Below, one piece after another: positions 1 through 8,160 of a stretch of 64,000 nucleotides of DNA (positions within the stretch are counted from its first letter, which is position 1; every line of letters starts with the position of its first letter). Below the pieces are notes generated by a model. The model was not told the origin of the DNA and searched no databases. It saw only the letters and a program-made list of their open reading frames with translations. Source of the DNA: MGIIa-L3 sp038150305 (GTDB lineage: Archaea; Thermoplasmatota; Poseidoniia; Poseidoniales; Poseidoniaceae). The stretch lies in contig JAYOTG010000005.1 in the NCBI GenBank assembly GCA_038150305.1, forward strand, positions 1 through 64,000. Reading direction: 5' to 3'. The position numbers and the translations under genes were made by a program.

Positions 1-15
1 CGGGAACATTCAATG

Positions 16-1287
16 TTACGCCAACAAGCCGCCTGGCGGAAGGCGGCCGTGGTATGTAGGGTAAGCAACCCGATGCAGGCGGGGGCCAATGACCTCGCCA
101 CCGACCGCAGCAGCAAGGCAGGTGGCGGTCATCATCAGACGGTGGTCTTCCTTGGGATCAAGGCGCGTGGTCGGCGCCGATGGTCGCTGCCCCCCGGGCA
201 CCTGAACGCCATCTTGTGTGGCCTCGATGTCGAGTCCGAAGGCGCGCAACAGGTCCACCGTGCTCTGAATTCGGTTCGATTCCTTGTGCGCCGCGTGGGG
301 CGCCCCGTGGAGCCGTCCACCTGGCCCCAACGCAAGCAGGGCCGCGAGTGGTGGGAGCAGGTCGTTGGCGTCGCACAAGTCGATGTCCAGCGGGGCTTGT
401 GCTGGCGTGATTGTCGTCAAAGCGCCCTCGTCGGACCAAGCGACGCCCAGCGCGTGAGCCACGTCGGAAAGAAGGTCGCAACCAAGTGCGTCCTCCGGGC
501 TTGGCCATCGGTTGAGCTGCACCACGCCTTGCGTGCTGCGGACCCACAGGAGCGCAAAGGCCGCCATGGAGGCATCCCCCGGAAGGTCCACTGCGTCAGG
601 CGCCTGAACCTCCCACGTTGGGAGGTGCATGCCTTCGTCGCTCAATTCGCCCGGCCATCCGCACGCTTTGGCGATGCTCGCCGAGAGCGCAAGATGCAGG
701 GAACTGCGCGCCTCGCCCTCAAAGCGAACCTCGCGGCCCATGGATTGGAGCGAGCTGGCGAGGAGGAGTGCTGAGGCGGGTTGCGATGAGCGGTCGCGCC
801 TGACCACCACGGGCTCGGCGTCTTGCGTCCAAGGGCCGTGAAGGTCCACCGGCAAACGGACGTGTGCATCGCCCGCACGAAGACGCACGCCATGCGTTGA
901 GAGCACCTCACCGAGGTCACCGAGCCCACGACGGCGAAGGCTGGCGTCCCCGTCCAACATCGCGGGCTGGTCCAGATGGGACGTCAGCGCTGCGACAAGC
1001 CGGAGCGCGGTCCCTGAGTTTCCGAGGTGCAGCAACGCGGATGGGCGGCGAAGCCGTTCGGGAGGTCGGAGCACCCACGCGTCATCCAGCGCTTCGACCT
1101 GAAGGCCCAATTGCTCGAGCACGCGTCGCATGGATCCTGCGTCTTCGCCGAGCCCATCGACGCCGCGAAGGGTCACGCTCGAAGCACTGAGTGCGGCCAT
1201 CTGCAGCCATCGAATGGCGTGACTTTTCGATGCAGGAAGCGTCCAATCCACCGGCCCGGGCGCGTTGAGTGGCGCGATCTTCAGCAC
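16..1287 (-). CDS. aroA: 3-phosphoshikimate 1-carboxyvinyltransferase (EPSP synthase)
   Basis: This enzyme transfers the enolpyruvyl group of PEP to shikimate-3-phosphate, the sixth step of the shikimate pathway, in the cytoplasm. The protein of 423 residues has the family's usual length. It carries the N-terminal substrate lysine motif PASKSH (around residues 18-23), the GNSGTALR glycine loop (89-96), KESNRI in the C-terminal half and DHRLMM near the end. The reading frame stays open far upstream, but that part is antisense to moaA and is not coding. I start at the GTG at 1287 because it places PASKSH about 20 residues in, as in other EPSP synthases. The gene is divergent from moaA. Its promoter is not obvious. 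Identity is firm; the start is moderately sure. Confidence 0.93.
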   Translation of the reverse strand: MLKIAPLNAPGPVDWTLPASKSHAIRWLQMAALSASSVTLRGVDGLGEDAGSMRRVLEQLGLQVEALDDAWVLRPPERLRRPSALLHLGNSGTALRLVAALTSHLDQPAMLDGDASLRRRGLGDLGEVLSTHGVRLRAGDAHVRLPVDLHGPWTQDAEPVVVRRDRSSQPASALLLASSLQSMGREVRFEGEARSSLHLALSASIAKACGWPGELSDEGMHLPTWEVQAPDAVDLPGDASMAAFALLWVRSTQGVVQLNRWPSPEDALGCDLLSDVAHALGVAWSDEGALTTITPAQAPLDIDLCDANDLLPPLAALLALGPGGRLHGAPHAAHKESNRIQSTVDLLRAFGLDIEATQDGVQVPGGQRPSAPTTRLDPKEDHRLMMTATCLAAAVGGEVIGPRLHRVAYPTYHGRLPPGGLLA

Positions 1288-1404
1288 CTCAACGTCGTTG
1301 GGGACGTGTCCCGCTTCGGTCGGAGACCATCGACGTGCCCAACGAGGACGCACAGACCACGCTCGAGGGTTCGCCTCATGAAGGCTTGTCGAGGGCAAAG
1401 GCAG

Positions 1405-1414
1405 CCCTAAGTCC
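1405..1414 (+). promoter_or_regulatory. TATA-like box of moaA
   Basis: CCCTAAGTCC lies about 21 bases before the moaA ATG and there is no ribosome binding site in between. This is the spacing expected for a leaderless archaeal transcript, and a similar box (CTAAGTTC) precedes hpt at 48203. Confidence 0.45.
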
Positions 1415-1434
1415 CGAACCACTCTGGAACGGCC

Positions 1435-2442
1435 ATGGAGGCGCTCGACCGACGCGGGCGTCCGCTCCGCGATTTGCGGATCTCTGTGACGGACCGCTGC
1501 AACCTGCGGTGCACCTACTGCATGCCGCGGGAGCATTTTGGACCAGACCACGCCTTCCTTCCCAAGGCCGACATCTTGAGTTTCGAACACATCGCTGACG
1601 TGGTTGGCGCCTTCAAGGACCTCGGGCTCAAGAAAATCCGGATCACGGGTGGCGAGCCACTCCTCCGTCGGGACCTCGATGTTCTGGTCAGGCTTCTGCG
1701 GAACGTGCACCCCGAAGCGGACCTGGCCTTGACCACGAACGGTGTGCTTCTGGAGCGTCATGCTGAGCGATTGATTGAGGCAGGATTGGATCGCGTGACC
1801 GTCTCGATGGACGCGCTCAGCACACCGGTCTATAGCGCCATGGGCGACGTTGATCACGGCCCAGAAGCCACGTTGCAAGGCATCGAAAAGGCACGCGAGG
1901 TTGGCCTCCGGGTGAAGGTCAACTGCGTGGTGCGCGCCGGCGTCAACGAAAGCGAGTTGGTTCCGCTGGTCGAGCACTTTGGACCGCTTGGTGTCCCTGT
2001 TCGCTTCATCGAATTCATGGACGTGGGCGCCACAAACCAGTGGTCCCTTGACGAGGTCATCACCAGCAAGAAGGTCAGGAGCAAACTCGCAGCCCATTTC
2101 GGTGAGGTCACGCCCCTCGATGCCACCGCCTTCGGAGAAGTTGCGCGCCGTTGGCGCACGCCACAAGGGTGGGAAATTGGCACCATCGATTCGATCAGCA
2201 CCCCGTTTTGTGGCGATTGCACCCGTGCCCGCTTGGCCGCGGATGGAAGCGTGCATACCTGCCTGTTTTCCACCGAAGGAAAGCCGTTGATGCCGCTCAT
2301 CAAAGCCGGCGCGAGCCGCGCTGAACTTCAGGCTGCCGTGAGGAGCATCTGGACCGAGCGAAGCGACGCCTATTCCGAGGAACGCAGCGGGAACGCGCAC
2401 CAGCCCTCGGAGCGCGTGGAGATGTCCTACATCGGCGGATGA
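1435..2442 (+). CDS. moaA: GTP 3',8-cyclase (molybdenum cofactor biosynthesis protein A)
   Basis: Radical SAM enzyme that converts GTP to 3',8-cyclo-GTP, the first step of molybdopterin synthesis. Its 335 residues match the family. The radical SAM cluster motif CNLRCTYC is at residues 22-29, followed by the SAM-binding TGGEPLLR. The second, substrate-binding 4Fe-4S site appears as FCGDC and a later cysteine (HTCLF) near residue 260-280. The protein ends in Gly-Gly, as MoaA proteins do. It stands alone here with no other molybdopterin genes nearby. Its TGA stop abuts the stop of the opposing pilin gene in the palindrome TGATCA. Identity is very secure. Confidence 0.96.
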   Translation: MEALDRRGRPLRDLRISVTDRCNLRCTYCMPREHFGPDHAFLPKADILSFEHIADVVGAFKDLGLKKIRITGGEPLLRRDLDVLVRLLRNVHPEADLALTTNGVLLERHAERLIEAGLDRVTVSMDALSTPVYSAMGDVDHGPEATLQGIEKAREVGLRVKVNCVVRAGVNESELVPLVEHFGPLGVPVRFIEFMDVGATNQWSLDEVITSKKVRSKLAAHFGEVTPLDATAFGEVARRWRTPQGWEIGTIDSISTPFCGDCTRARLAADGSVHTCLFSTEGKPLMPLIKAGASRAELQAAVRSIWTERSDAYSEERSGNAHQPSERVEMSYIGG

Positions 2443-2928
2443 TCAGGACACGATGGCGGGAAGCTGGACGTCAAACAACAGCACGCTGCTTTGCTCGTCC
2501 AGCAGCTGAAGCCGCCAGCCGCCTTCGCTCGCGCCGAGGTCTTCAGAGGAAATCACGAGGTAATCGCCTTGGGTCACAGAATACCCCGCATCACGGTCGT
2601 GGAAACTGACCGGTGCCCCGACCACGCCGTAGACGTCGTTGTCCGTCAGGTAGCCTTGGTCTTCCAACCCACTGCTGGCGTTGTACAGCGTGAAGCGCAC
2701 GGAAGCAGGATCGAGGGCTTGGTCGAGGCTCGACAGCCTGACGACGTGGAAGCCGTTCTCGAGTCCCTTGACGCTCGTCGAGGCCTGAGGTGGCGTCTTT
2801 TCGGTCACGGAAAGAGCGCCTTGGAACATGATGAACACCATGCTCGTCAGCAAGACCGTGATGGCCAGAAGCAGCACAGTGGCAATGACGGGGCTGACGG
2901 CCTCCTCGTCACGCACACGTCGGCGCAT
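2443..2928 (-). CDS. archaeal type IV pilin (DUF1628/Pilin_N type)
   Basis: A 161-residue secreted filament subunit. The N terminus has the class III signal layout of euryarchaeal pilins: a short basic leader (MRRRVRDEEA), then VSPVIATVLLLA and a hydrophobic stretch of about 20 residues that would form the filament core, followed by a beta-rich polar head. Family knowledge predicts processing by a prepilin peptidase (EppA/PibD type), which is not in this window. I chose ATG at 2928; a GTG two codons upstream is possible. It lies 61 bases downstream of the geranylgeranyl reductase gene on the same strand. It may be a subunit for the ArlI/ArlJ motor encoded at 8.1-10.7 kb, but that link is inference. 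Confidence 0.85.
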   Translation of the reverse strand: MRRRVRDEEAVSPVIATVLLLAITVLLTSMVFIMFQGALSVTEKTPPQASTSVKGLENGFHVVRLSSLDQALDPASVRFTLYNASSGLEDQGYLTDNDVYGVVGAPVSFHDRDAGYSVTQGDYLVISSEDLGASEGGWRLQLLDEQSSVLLFDVQLPAIVS

Positions 2929-2989
2929 AACCACAGGTCACGGTCACGGGCCTTGAACCACACGGCAGGGTGACGGCAATCTGCGGTCT

Positions 2990-4132
2990 TCAGAGCACCC
3001 ACAGCGGACGGTCACACTCCATGGCCCGCTTGATGCCGCCGATTGGACCGAGGATGCGAAGGATGCTCTCGGTCAAAAAATCGTTGCGCATCATGGCGTA
3101 GCCCAAGTTTTTGCTTCGAAGCGAATTCTTGAGCGCGCGGCCAAAGGTAAACTCGATGCGGTCCTGGTACGCCTGCAGAGGCGTGCCGTCGCGCTGATGA
3201 TCGAGGATGGCGTCGGCCGCGAAACAACCGGAAATGATGGCCTGTGAGATTCCACCACCGTTTGAAGGCATCACGAGCCCTGCGGCATCGCCGACGGCAA
3301 GGGCGTTTCCGTCCACCATGCGCTTGACGGGCCCTCCCATTGGAATCCAGCCGCCTCCCACCTCGAGGATCTCAAGGTCGAGGTTGTCACAAAAGGTCCT
3401 GAGGTGGTCCTTGAGCCGTCCGTCGAGTTTGCCCGCTCGCACACCAAGCCCGACGTTGGCCGTATCCGGGCCCTTTGGGATGATCCATGCATACCCGTTT
3501 GGAGCCACGCTGCCGAGGAAGACATCGAACATGTCAGGCACCTCTCCTCGAACCTGTGCGTACACGGTCGGGACCTGGTCCGCCGGTCGGCAGGCGGGAT
3601 CCTTGCCGTGGCGCATGCGCCCAACGTGAGCAAGGCTTCCCGTCGCATCAATGAGGTAGTCGCACGTCAGCCGTCCCCCATCGCTGGCCACCAGCAATTC
3701 TCGGCCCAGCTTCCGCTGCTGTTGGAGGCGAAGCAAGGCCACGCCGACGCGGATTTCCGCACCCACCGCCTCGGCGCGCTCGGCCAAATGTCCGTCGAAT
3801 TGTGGACGATGGCCGGCATAGGCGTCGAGTTTGAACGTGTAGTGGTGACCAGAGGGGAGAAACACACGCATGGCGTCAAGGCGGTGCAGCTTGATGCGGT
3901 CCGGGACGTCGAAGGTTTCCTCCAGCCAAGCATGGTCATCAAGTCCGGCAAAGGTGCCGATGACCTCGCCCCAGTTCGGGATGCATTCACCGCACTGGGC
4001 GGGGTGGCCAACGACTTCACGTCGTTCGAGCACCAGCACGTCGACGTCGGCTTCGGCCAGGCGTCGGGCGCAGGTCGTACCGGCAGGACCTGCACCGATG
4101 ACGATGACCGTCCTGTGCTCAACGTCCGCCAT
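2990..4132 (-). CDS. geranylgeranyl reductase family FAD enzyme (archaeal lipid saturation)
   Basis: Probable digeranylgeranylglycerophospholipid reductase, which hydrogenates the isoprenoid chains of archaeal membrane lipids using FAD. The 380-residue protein begins with the dinucleotide-binding motif VIGAGPAG (residues 11-18). It then has the conserved redox CGECIP (47-52), PKG in the middle, and VGDAAGLVMPSNGGGI, the second flavin-contact motif. I use ATG at 4132, four bases after the stop of the prenyl synthase gene and preceded by GGTGAT, an anti-16S match; an earlier start would add ten residues inside that gene. Coupling to the prenyl synthase supports a role in ether-lipid synthesis. 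The exact substrate within the family cannot be told from sequence. Confidence 0.92.
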   Translation of the reverse strand: MADVEHRTVIVIGAGPAGTTCARRLAEADVDVLVLERREVVGHPAQCGECIPNWGEVIGTFAGLDDHAWLEETFDVPDRIKLHRLDAMRVFLPSGHHYTFKLDAYAGHRPQFDGHLAERAEAVGAEIRVGVALLRLQQQRKLGRELLVASDGGRLTCDYLIDATGSLAHVGRMRHGKDPACRPADQVPTVYAQVRGEVPDMFDVFLGSVAPNGYAWIIPKGPDTANVGLGVRAGKLDGRLKDHLRTFCDNLDLEILEVGGGWIPMGGPVKRMVDGNALAVGDAAGLVMPSNGGGISQAIISGCFAADAILDHQRDGTPLQAYQDRIEFTFGRALKNSLRSKNLGYAMMRNDFLTESILRILGPIGGIKRAMECDRPLWVL

Positions 4133-4136
4133 GCAA

Positions 4137-5120
4137 TCACCTGGTCCTCGAACCGATCTCATCCAGCATGCCGATCATCAGGGCAGCAGCAGGACCAGAG
4201 CCACCTTCGCGCAGCGCATTGGCCGCACGCTCGAGGTGCAGGCCAACGAGAAGTTCCACGTAATGCAAAGAATCCGAGCGCTCAAGGATGGCCATCAACT
4301 CGTCCCATCGGTCCTCGCTGAAGGACGCGAGGAGTTCAGCCAGCGTGGTCCGATCTTCGCCGTGGGAGAGCGTCAAAGCGTGAATGAGCGGGAGGGTCAT
4401 CTTCCCTTCAGCGACGTCCACGCCACGTGGTTTCCCCATGTCAGGTGAGCCGCGCAAATCGAGCAAGTCGTCCACGAGTTGGAAGGCGATGCCCAATTCT
4501 TCCCCGAAGACGCGGAAATGCAGCGCTTGCTCTTCGGTGCAACCCGCCAACAGAGCCGCGGATTGGCAGCCAGCGGCGAAGGGTCCCGCGGTTTTTCCTC
4601 GTACAATGTCGAGGTAATCCTCCGGCGAGGTCGTCAAATCATCCACGTGATCGAGTTGCTTGAATTCCGAGACGGCGATGTCCGCACAACAGTCCGCCAT
4701 CAGCCGGACCACGCGCTCAGGATAACGCCCGCCGAGACCAAAACCCTGCACAAAGAGCCAGTCACCTGCGATGAGTGCTTTCTCAGGCCCGGCCTCAAGG
4801 TGCAAGGTTCGCCGCCCTCTTCGCTCGTCGGCATCGTCGTTCATGTCGTCGTGAACCAGTGTCGCGGTGTGGATCAATTCGAAGGCCAGCGCAAGGGGCA
4901 TGACGTGGTCCCGATCCACGCCGCCAGCGGCGTCGTAGGAGAGCATGAAGAGCACCGGGCGAAGCCGCTTTCCTCCGCTCATCAGGACGTGTCGGGCCAT
5001 GGCCACGACCTGACCGCCCCCCGCCGCTTCAGCGTCATCGAGCAAGGCTTCGAGCCCGGCATCGACTTCGTCCTTTAGGCGGGAAAGTCGCGCGACCTGC
5101 CCTGATTTGAGGCCGGTCAT
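4137..5120 (-). CDS. idsA: polyprenyl (geranylgeranyl/farnesyl) diphosphate synthase
   Basis: Trans-prenyltransferase that chain-extends IPP/DMAPP to the C15-C20 diphosphates used for archaeal ether lipids. The 327-residue protein shows GGKRLRP (residues 49-55), the first aspartate-rich motif in HDDMNDDADERRG (about 90-102) and the second in QLVDDLLD. The frame is open far upstream, but that part is antisense to the neighbouring plus-strand gene. The ATG at 5120 lies 23 bases from a TATA-like element and is the natural start. It is followed at once by the geranylgeranyl reductase, so the pair forms a lipid operon. Product chain length is not predicted here. Confidence 0.93.
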   Translation of the reverse strand: MTGLKSGQVARLSRLKDEVDAGLEALLDDAEAAGGGQVVAMARHVLMSGGKRLRPVLFMLSYDAAGGVDRDHVMPLALAFELIHTATLVHDDMNDDADERRGRRTLHLEAGPEKALIAGDWLFVQGFGLGGRYPERVVRLMADCCADIAVSEFKQLDHVDDLTTSPEDYLDIVRGKTAGPFAAGCQSAALLAGCTEEQALHFRVFGEELGIAFQLVDDLLDLRGSPDMGKPRGVDVAEGKMTLPLIHALTLSHGEDRTTLAELLASFSEDRWDELMAILERSDSLHYVELLVGLHLERAANALREGGSGPAAALMIGMLDEIGSRTR

Positions 5121-5142
5121 GGCATCGATGACGAGGGAGGGC

Positions 5143-5150
5143 TTCTTAAC
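5143..5150. promoter_or_regulatory. TATA-like element between idsA and the HemC-like gene
   Basis: TTCTTAAC on the plus strand reads GTTAAGAA on the minus strand. It lies 23 bases upstream of the idsA ATG (minus) and 37 bases upstream of the ATG at 5187 (plus), which also has a GAGGGAG ribosome binding site. One element may serve both directions. Confidence 0.4.
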
Positions 5151-5186
5151 GGGTGTCGAGCGCCCTCGGCACGTCGAGGGAGCGAG

Positions 5187-6275
5187 ATGGAGGCGGAAAC
5201 GGAGCGGCTCGTGGTCGCCCTTCCTCCCGACGACGACGACCGCGCTTCTTCCCATGCCTCGGGCGTGCTCGGTCAAGCGAGTCAGCCCACCTTCGTGCTC
5301 AAGCAAGCGCCCAGCCTTCACGATGCGGCCAGTTTGCTCCACGACGGACACGTGGATCTGCTCGTGGCCTCCGCCCAGATGTGGGGCGAAATGGAACAAA
5401 ACGGGTTGACGATCGCCGCTTGCCTCCAGCGGCGCGAACCCACCTGGGTGATGGTCTCCGACGACAAACCCGAGATGCTGCACCACGAAGCCAAGGTCGG
5501 CTGCGATCATCCCCTCTTGGACCGCCAGTTGATGCGGCTCCGACCTGACCTTGTGTTGGTCGATCCACGCACCATGAACGACGCTTGGGGTGACATGAGC
5601 GGCGTCGAGCGAACCGCGTGGTACGAAGAAGCGCGCCAACGTGGGACGCTCGAGGGGTACGTCATCCCTCGCTCCCTCCATCGAAGCCTTCCCGGACGGC
5701 CGCCGCGAAGGCACACGCTTGGTTTGCATCGCGACGACCCGACGCGCTCGCGCTTCGTGCCGCCACCCCTCGGTGGCCTGACCCTGCTGATCAGCCGGTC
5801 GGGCTTCCCAAATGAGCAACTCAAGCCGATGAGCGATGCAGGTGCCCTGCTCGCACATCGCATCGAACGGGCCATGCTCGCCGCCGTCCCGGCGGCGCTG
5901 CGTTCCATCACGGGAATCCACGTCGAGCGACGACGACCCGCCACCCTGCTGCAGGAAGCCGCGAAGGTGGAAGACGAACACACCCTGGAATCCATGCTGG
6001 ACCCGGAAGCCACGCTGAAAACGAAAGGACACCGCGTGGAGATCATCATCGAAACCCTTGGCGCTGGCGGCCGGGGCAGTGCATCGAGCGAGCGCGTGTT
6101 CCCTGTCGAACACACCCACACGGGCATGGTGCGGGCGCTCGAGGAATGGTCCGAGGTGCTGCAAGCCATGACCAGCGAGCACGCTGCGTTGGTGAAGGGA
6201 GCGCAGTTCATGGGTGAATTCGAGGCCTCGTTCAGCGAAGCCCATGGCGCCATGATGCGTCTCGAGGACGGCTGA
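5187..6275 (+). CDS. HemC-like (porphobilinogen deaminase fold) protein lacking catalytic motifs
   Basis: The 362-residue protein follows the order of hydroxymethylbilane synthase. LLHDGHVDLLVASAQMW corresponds to the DGxIDxAVHSLKDxP region, GLTIAACLQRREPTWVMVS to the RREDPRDALV region, and VGCDHPLLDRQLMRLRPDL to the GTSSLRRQAQL..RPDL region. HRIERAMLAAV resembles the ERAFL start of the third domain. The catalytic aspartate of the LKD motif, the arginine pair that binds the growing chain, and the cysteine that carries the dipyrromethane cofactor are all missing. It is therefore probably not an active deaminase, and may be a binding or regulatory relative. The start is ATG at 5187 with a GAGGGAG site. 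It is divergent from the lipid genes. The family assignment is by eye and moderately sure. Confidence 0.5.
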   Translation: MEAETERLVVALPPDDDDRASSHASGVLGQASQPTFVLKQAPSLHDAASLLHDGHVDLLVASAQMWGEMEQNGLTIAACLQRREPTWVMVSDDKPEMLHHEAKVGCDHPLLDRQLMRLRPDLVLVDPRTMNDAWGDMSGVERTAWYEEARQRGTLEGYVIPRSLHRSLPGRPPRRHTLGLHRDDPTRSRFVPPPLGGLTLLISRSGFPNEQLKPMSDAGALLAHRIERAMLAAVPAALRSITGIHVERRRPATLLQEAAKVEDEHTLESMLDPEATLKTKGHRVEIIIETLGAGGRGSASSERVFPVEHTHTGMVRALEEWSEVLQAMTSEHAALVKGAQFMGEFEASFSEAHGAMMRLEDG

Positions 6276-6326
6276 GGGAAAACGGTCCCGCATCGGCGTC
6301 TTCGACCCCATGTGCGGGGCGAACGC

Positions 6327-6335
6327 CCATATACC
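6327..6335 (+). promoter_or_regulatory. TATA-like box of the SAP-repeat gene
   Basis: CCATATACC lies about 32 bases before the ATG at 6367, and no good ribosome binding site intervenes. This fits a short-leader or leaderless archaeal promoter. Confidence 0.5.
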
Positions 6336-6366
6336 GACGTGACCGCATTCGCCCTAGGTTGAGACG

Positions 6367-8160
6367 ATGACCACGCCACAGGTGATGCTGGAAGAGCTCT
6401 TCCGGGCCAAATTGGACGATTTACGTTCAATTGCTGCCGCCTACGACGTGCAGCGCTCAGGCGGCGTGGATTTGCTCAGAGCCCGCCTCATCCGTGAACT
6501 TGTGCTCGATGAGTGGGACCTGTCCGAAGACGGCATCGCCCAACTCAAAAACAACGAGATGGGCGACATCCTTGGCGCCTTTGGCATCAAGAAGACCGGA
6601 TCCATTCGAGCCCGTCGCCAGCGGCTGTACCTTCACCTCAACCACGACGCGAAGGCGCTGACGGTGGATTCCCTCAACGAACGCACCAAAGAAGACCTTC
6701 ACGCCCTGGCCAAGGCCCTGGAACTGCCGGTTTCGGGCACCAAGCAAACCCTCCAAGCACGGATTGCCGGCGTGCTGGAAATGCAACGTGGCGCTTGGGG
6801 CCCGATCAAGCGCTCCCTCCGCAGGGACGGTGCCCGAAGCCTGACCATCCCCGTCCCCGACACCGCGGCTGCTGAGCCGCGTCATGTACGAGAACCGGCT
6901 GTTGCCGCTGCCCCCGAAGGCATGGACGAGGCGGTCGAAGCCTTCACTGAAGCGCATCCGGAGGGGTGGACGGCCGAAGAGGAAGCCGAAATGCGTGAAG
7001 CCTTGCAGGCTTCCGGCCTCGACGTCACCCGTGGCGACGTCGCCGCAGAATTGGACGCAGCGCTCCGCTCCCGTGCCCCTTCGGCCGAGGAAGGCCTCGA
7101 CCTCATGATGGATGAGGAGGTGCCTCCGGCCCCGTCCTACGATCCCGGTGAGCTGCCCTTGGACGCCATGGCCGATCTCGAGGACCTCGAGCGGCGCGAA
7201 GCAGAGGTCGAGGCCGCCTGCCGCCACTTCCTCAGCATCGGAAAAGTCAGCGACAGCGCGGACGTTGAGGCCTTCCTCGATGCGCTAACCCGCGAAGGCT
7301 TCGACACGACCCGGCCACACGTCCGCGAGGCCATCCGCCACCGCTTGATGAGCGTGGACATGCGTCGCAGGGCCGAAGAGGAGGCCCAGCGCGGCCGTCC
7401 AACCACCTGGCGGGCGAGGGAAGCACTCCGCGTGTTCGAATCCCTCCGGCCGCGCCTCATTGATGCCGTCGAAAACGCCACGGCCGAAGGCGATACGCCA
7501 GAGGCCAGGAGCGCGTACCTCAGAGCCGCCAAAGACATGGGTGTTGACGTCGCTGAGCCTGCCGTGTCCGGTCGCGTTCACGCCTTGTACGACCTCCACG
7601 TTGACCTGATGGCCGAACGTGCTTCGATGGACCCCGTCGCCGCGAGAAGGCAGCGTGCGCTGCGCGTCCTGTTCCACGGCAGCGTCCACATGGATCTCGC
7701 TGACCGACGCACCTTGGAGCGGCTTGAGCGAGGCCTGCCCGGATTTGAGGACCTCATCTCGGCGGTGCTGGACGATGCCGACGGCCGGATTGAGCCAACC
7801 CACGAGGCGCTCATCCTCACCTACCTCGAGCGCCGTGGGTTGGAGGTCAACACCCCAGACCTTCGTCCGCGCGTCATGGCCTGTGCTGGGGTGTTGGCAG
7901 CGGAATTGGGCCTGATTTCACCTTCAGAAATTCCGCGTCTTGCGCCTGGCATCGTGCTCTCCGACGACCGGATCGAGGAAATCGTGGACGAGTTGAAGCA
8001 ACTTGCCGCAAGTTTCCGAAGCTCACCGGTCGGCAAAGCGCCAGCTGCGCCGACCGAAGCCCCGGTTGAGCGTGACGGCCGACACCGACGCGTGGACGGC
8101 GCCCGCTCCATGGTCGACCGGGCGGATGACGTGCTGGCTCGTCTGCTCGAAGAGCGCTGA
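6367..8160 (+). CDS. SAP-like repeat protein, probable DNA-binding
   Basis: A 597-residue cytoplasmic protein with no signal peptide or membrane segment. The first 140 residues hold three SAP-like helix-turn-helix units. The first has LDDLRSIAAAYDVQRSG followed by LLRARLI; the second is around residues 60-85 (MGDILGAFGIKKTGS); the third is around 105-135 (LHALAKALELPVSGTK). SAP motifs usually bind AT-rich or structured DNA. An acidic linker follows, then a long alpha-helical region with several weakly similar segments (for example DTTRPHVREAIRHRLM, and NTPDLRPRVM near 500). No enzymatic motif was seen. The C-terminal 50 residues are basic and probably disordered. It faces arlI and its stop abuts arlI's in TGATCA. 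Function is unknown. Confidence 0.7.
   Translation: MTTPQVMLEELFRAKLDDLRSIAAAYDVQRSGGVDLLRARLIRELVLDEWDLSEDGIAQLKNNEMGDILGAFGIKKTGSIRARRQRLYLHLNHDAKALTVDSLNERTKEDLHALAKALELPVSGTKQTLQARIAGVLEMQRGAWGPIKRSLRRDGARSLTIPVPDTAAAEPRHVREPAVAAAPEGMDEAVEAFTEAHPEGWTAEEEAEMREALQASGLDVTRGDVAAELDAALRSRAPSAEEGLDLMMDEEVPPAPSYDPGELPLDAMADLEDLERREAEVEAACRHFLSIGKVSDSADVEAFLDALTREGFDTTRPHVREAIRHRLMSVDMRRRAEEEAQRGRPTTWRAREALRVFESLRPRLIDAVENATAEGDTPEARSAYLRAAKDMGVDVAEPAVSGRVHALYDLHVDLMAERASMDPVAARRQRALRVLFHGSVHMDLADRRTLERLERGLPGFEDLISAVLDDADGRIEPTHEALILTYLERRGLEVNTPDLRPRVMACAGVLAAELGLISPSEIPRLAPGIVLSDDRIEEIVDELKQLAASFRSSPVGKAPAAPTEAPVERDGRHRRVDGARSMVDRADDVLARLLEER

Noticed and set aside
1288..1434. Possible tRNA in the aroA-moaA gap (GGGTTCGCC resembles a T-loop)
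   Set aside because: The flanking bases do not form the T-stem or acceptor stem on either strand.
1288..2400. Long minus-strand open frame that extends aroA upstream through moaA
   Set aside because: It is antisense to the clearly conserved radical SAM gene moaA; EPSP synthase length and motif spacing are satisfied by a start at 1287.
5187..6311. Upstream minus-strand extension of the prenyl diphosphate synthase frame
   Set aside because: Antisense to the HemC-like gene; prenyl synthases begin near the GGKRLRP region, consistent with ATG 5120.
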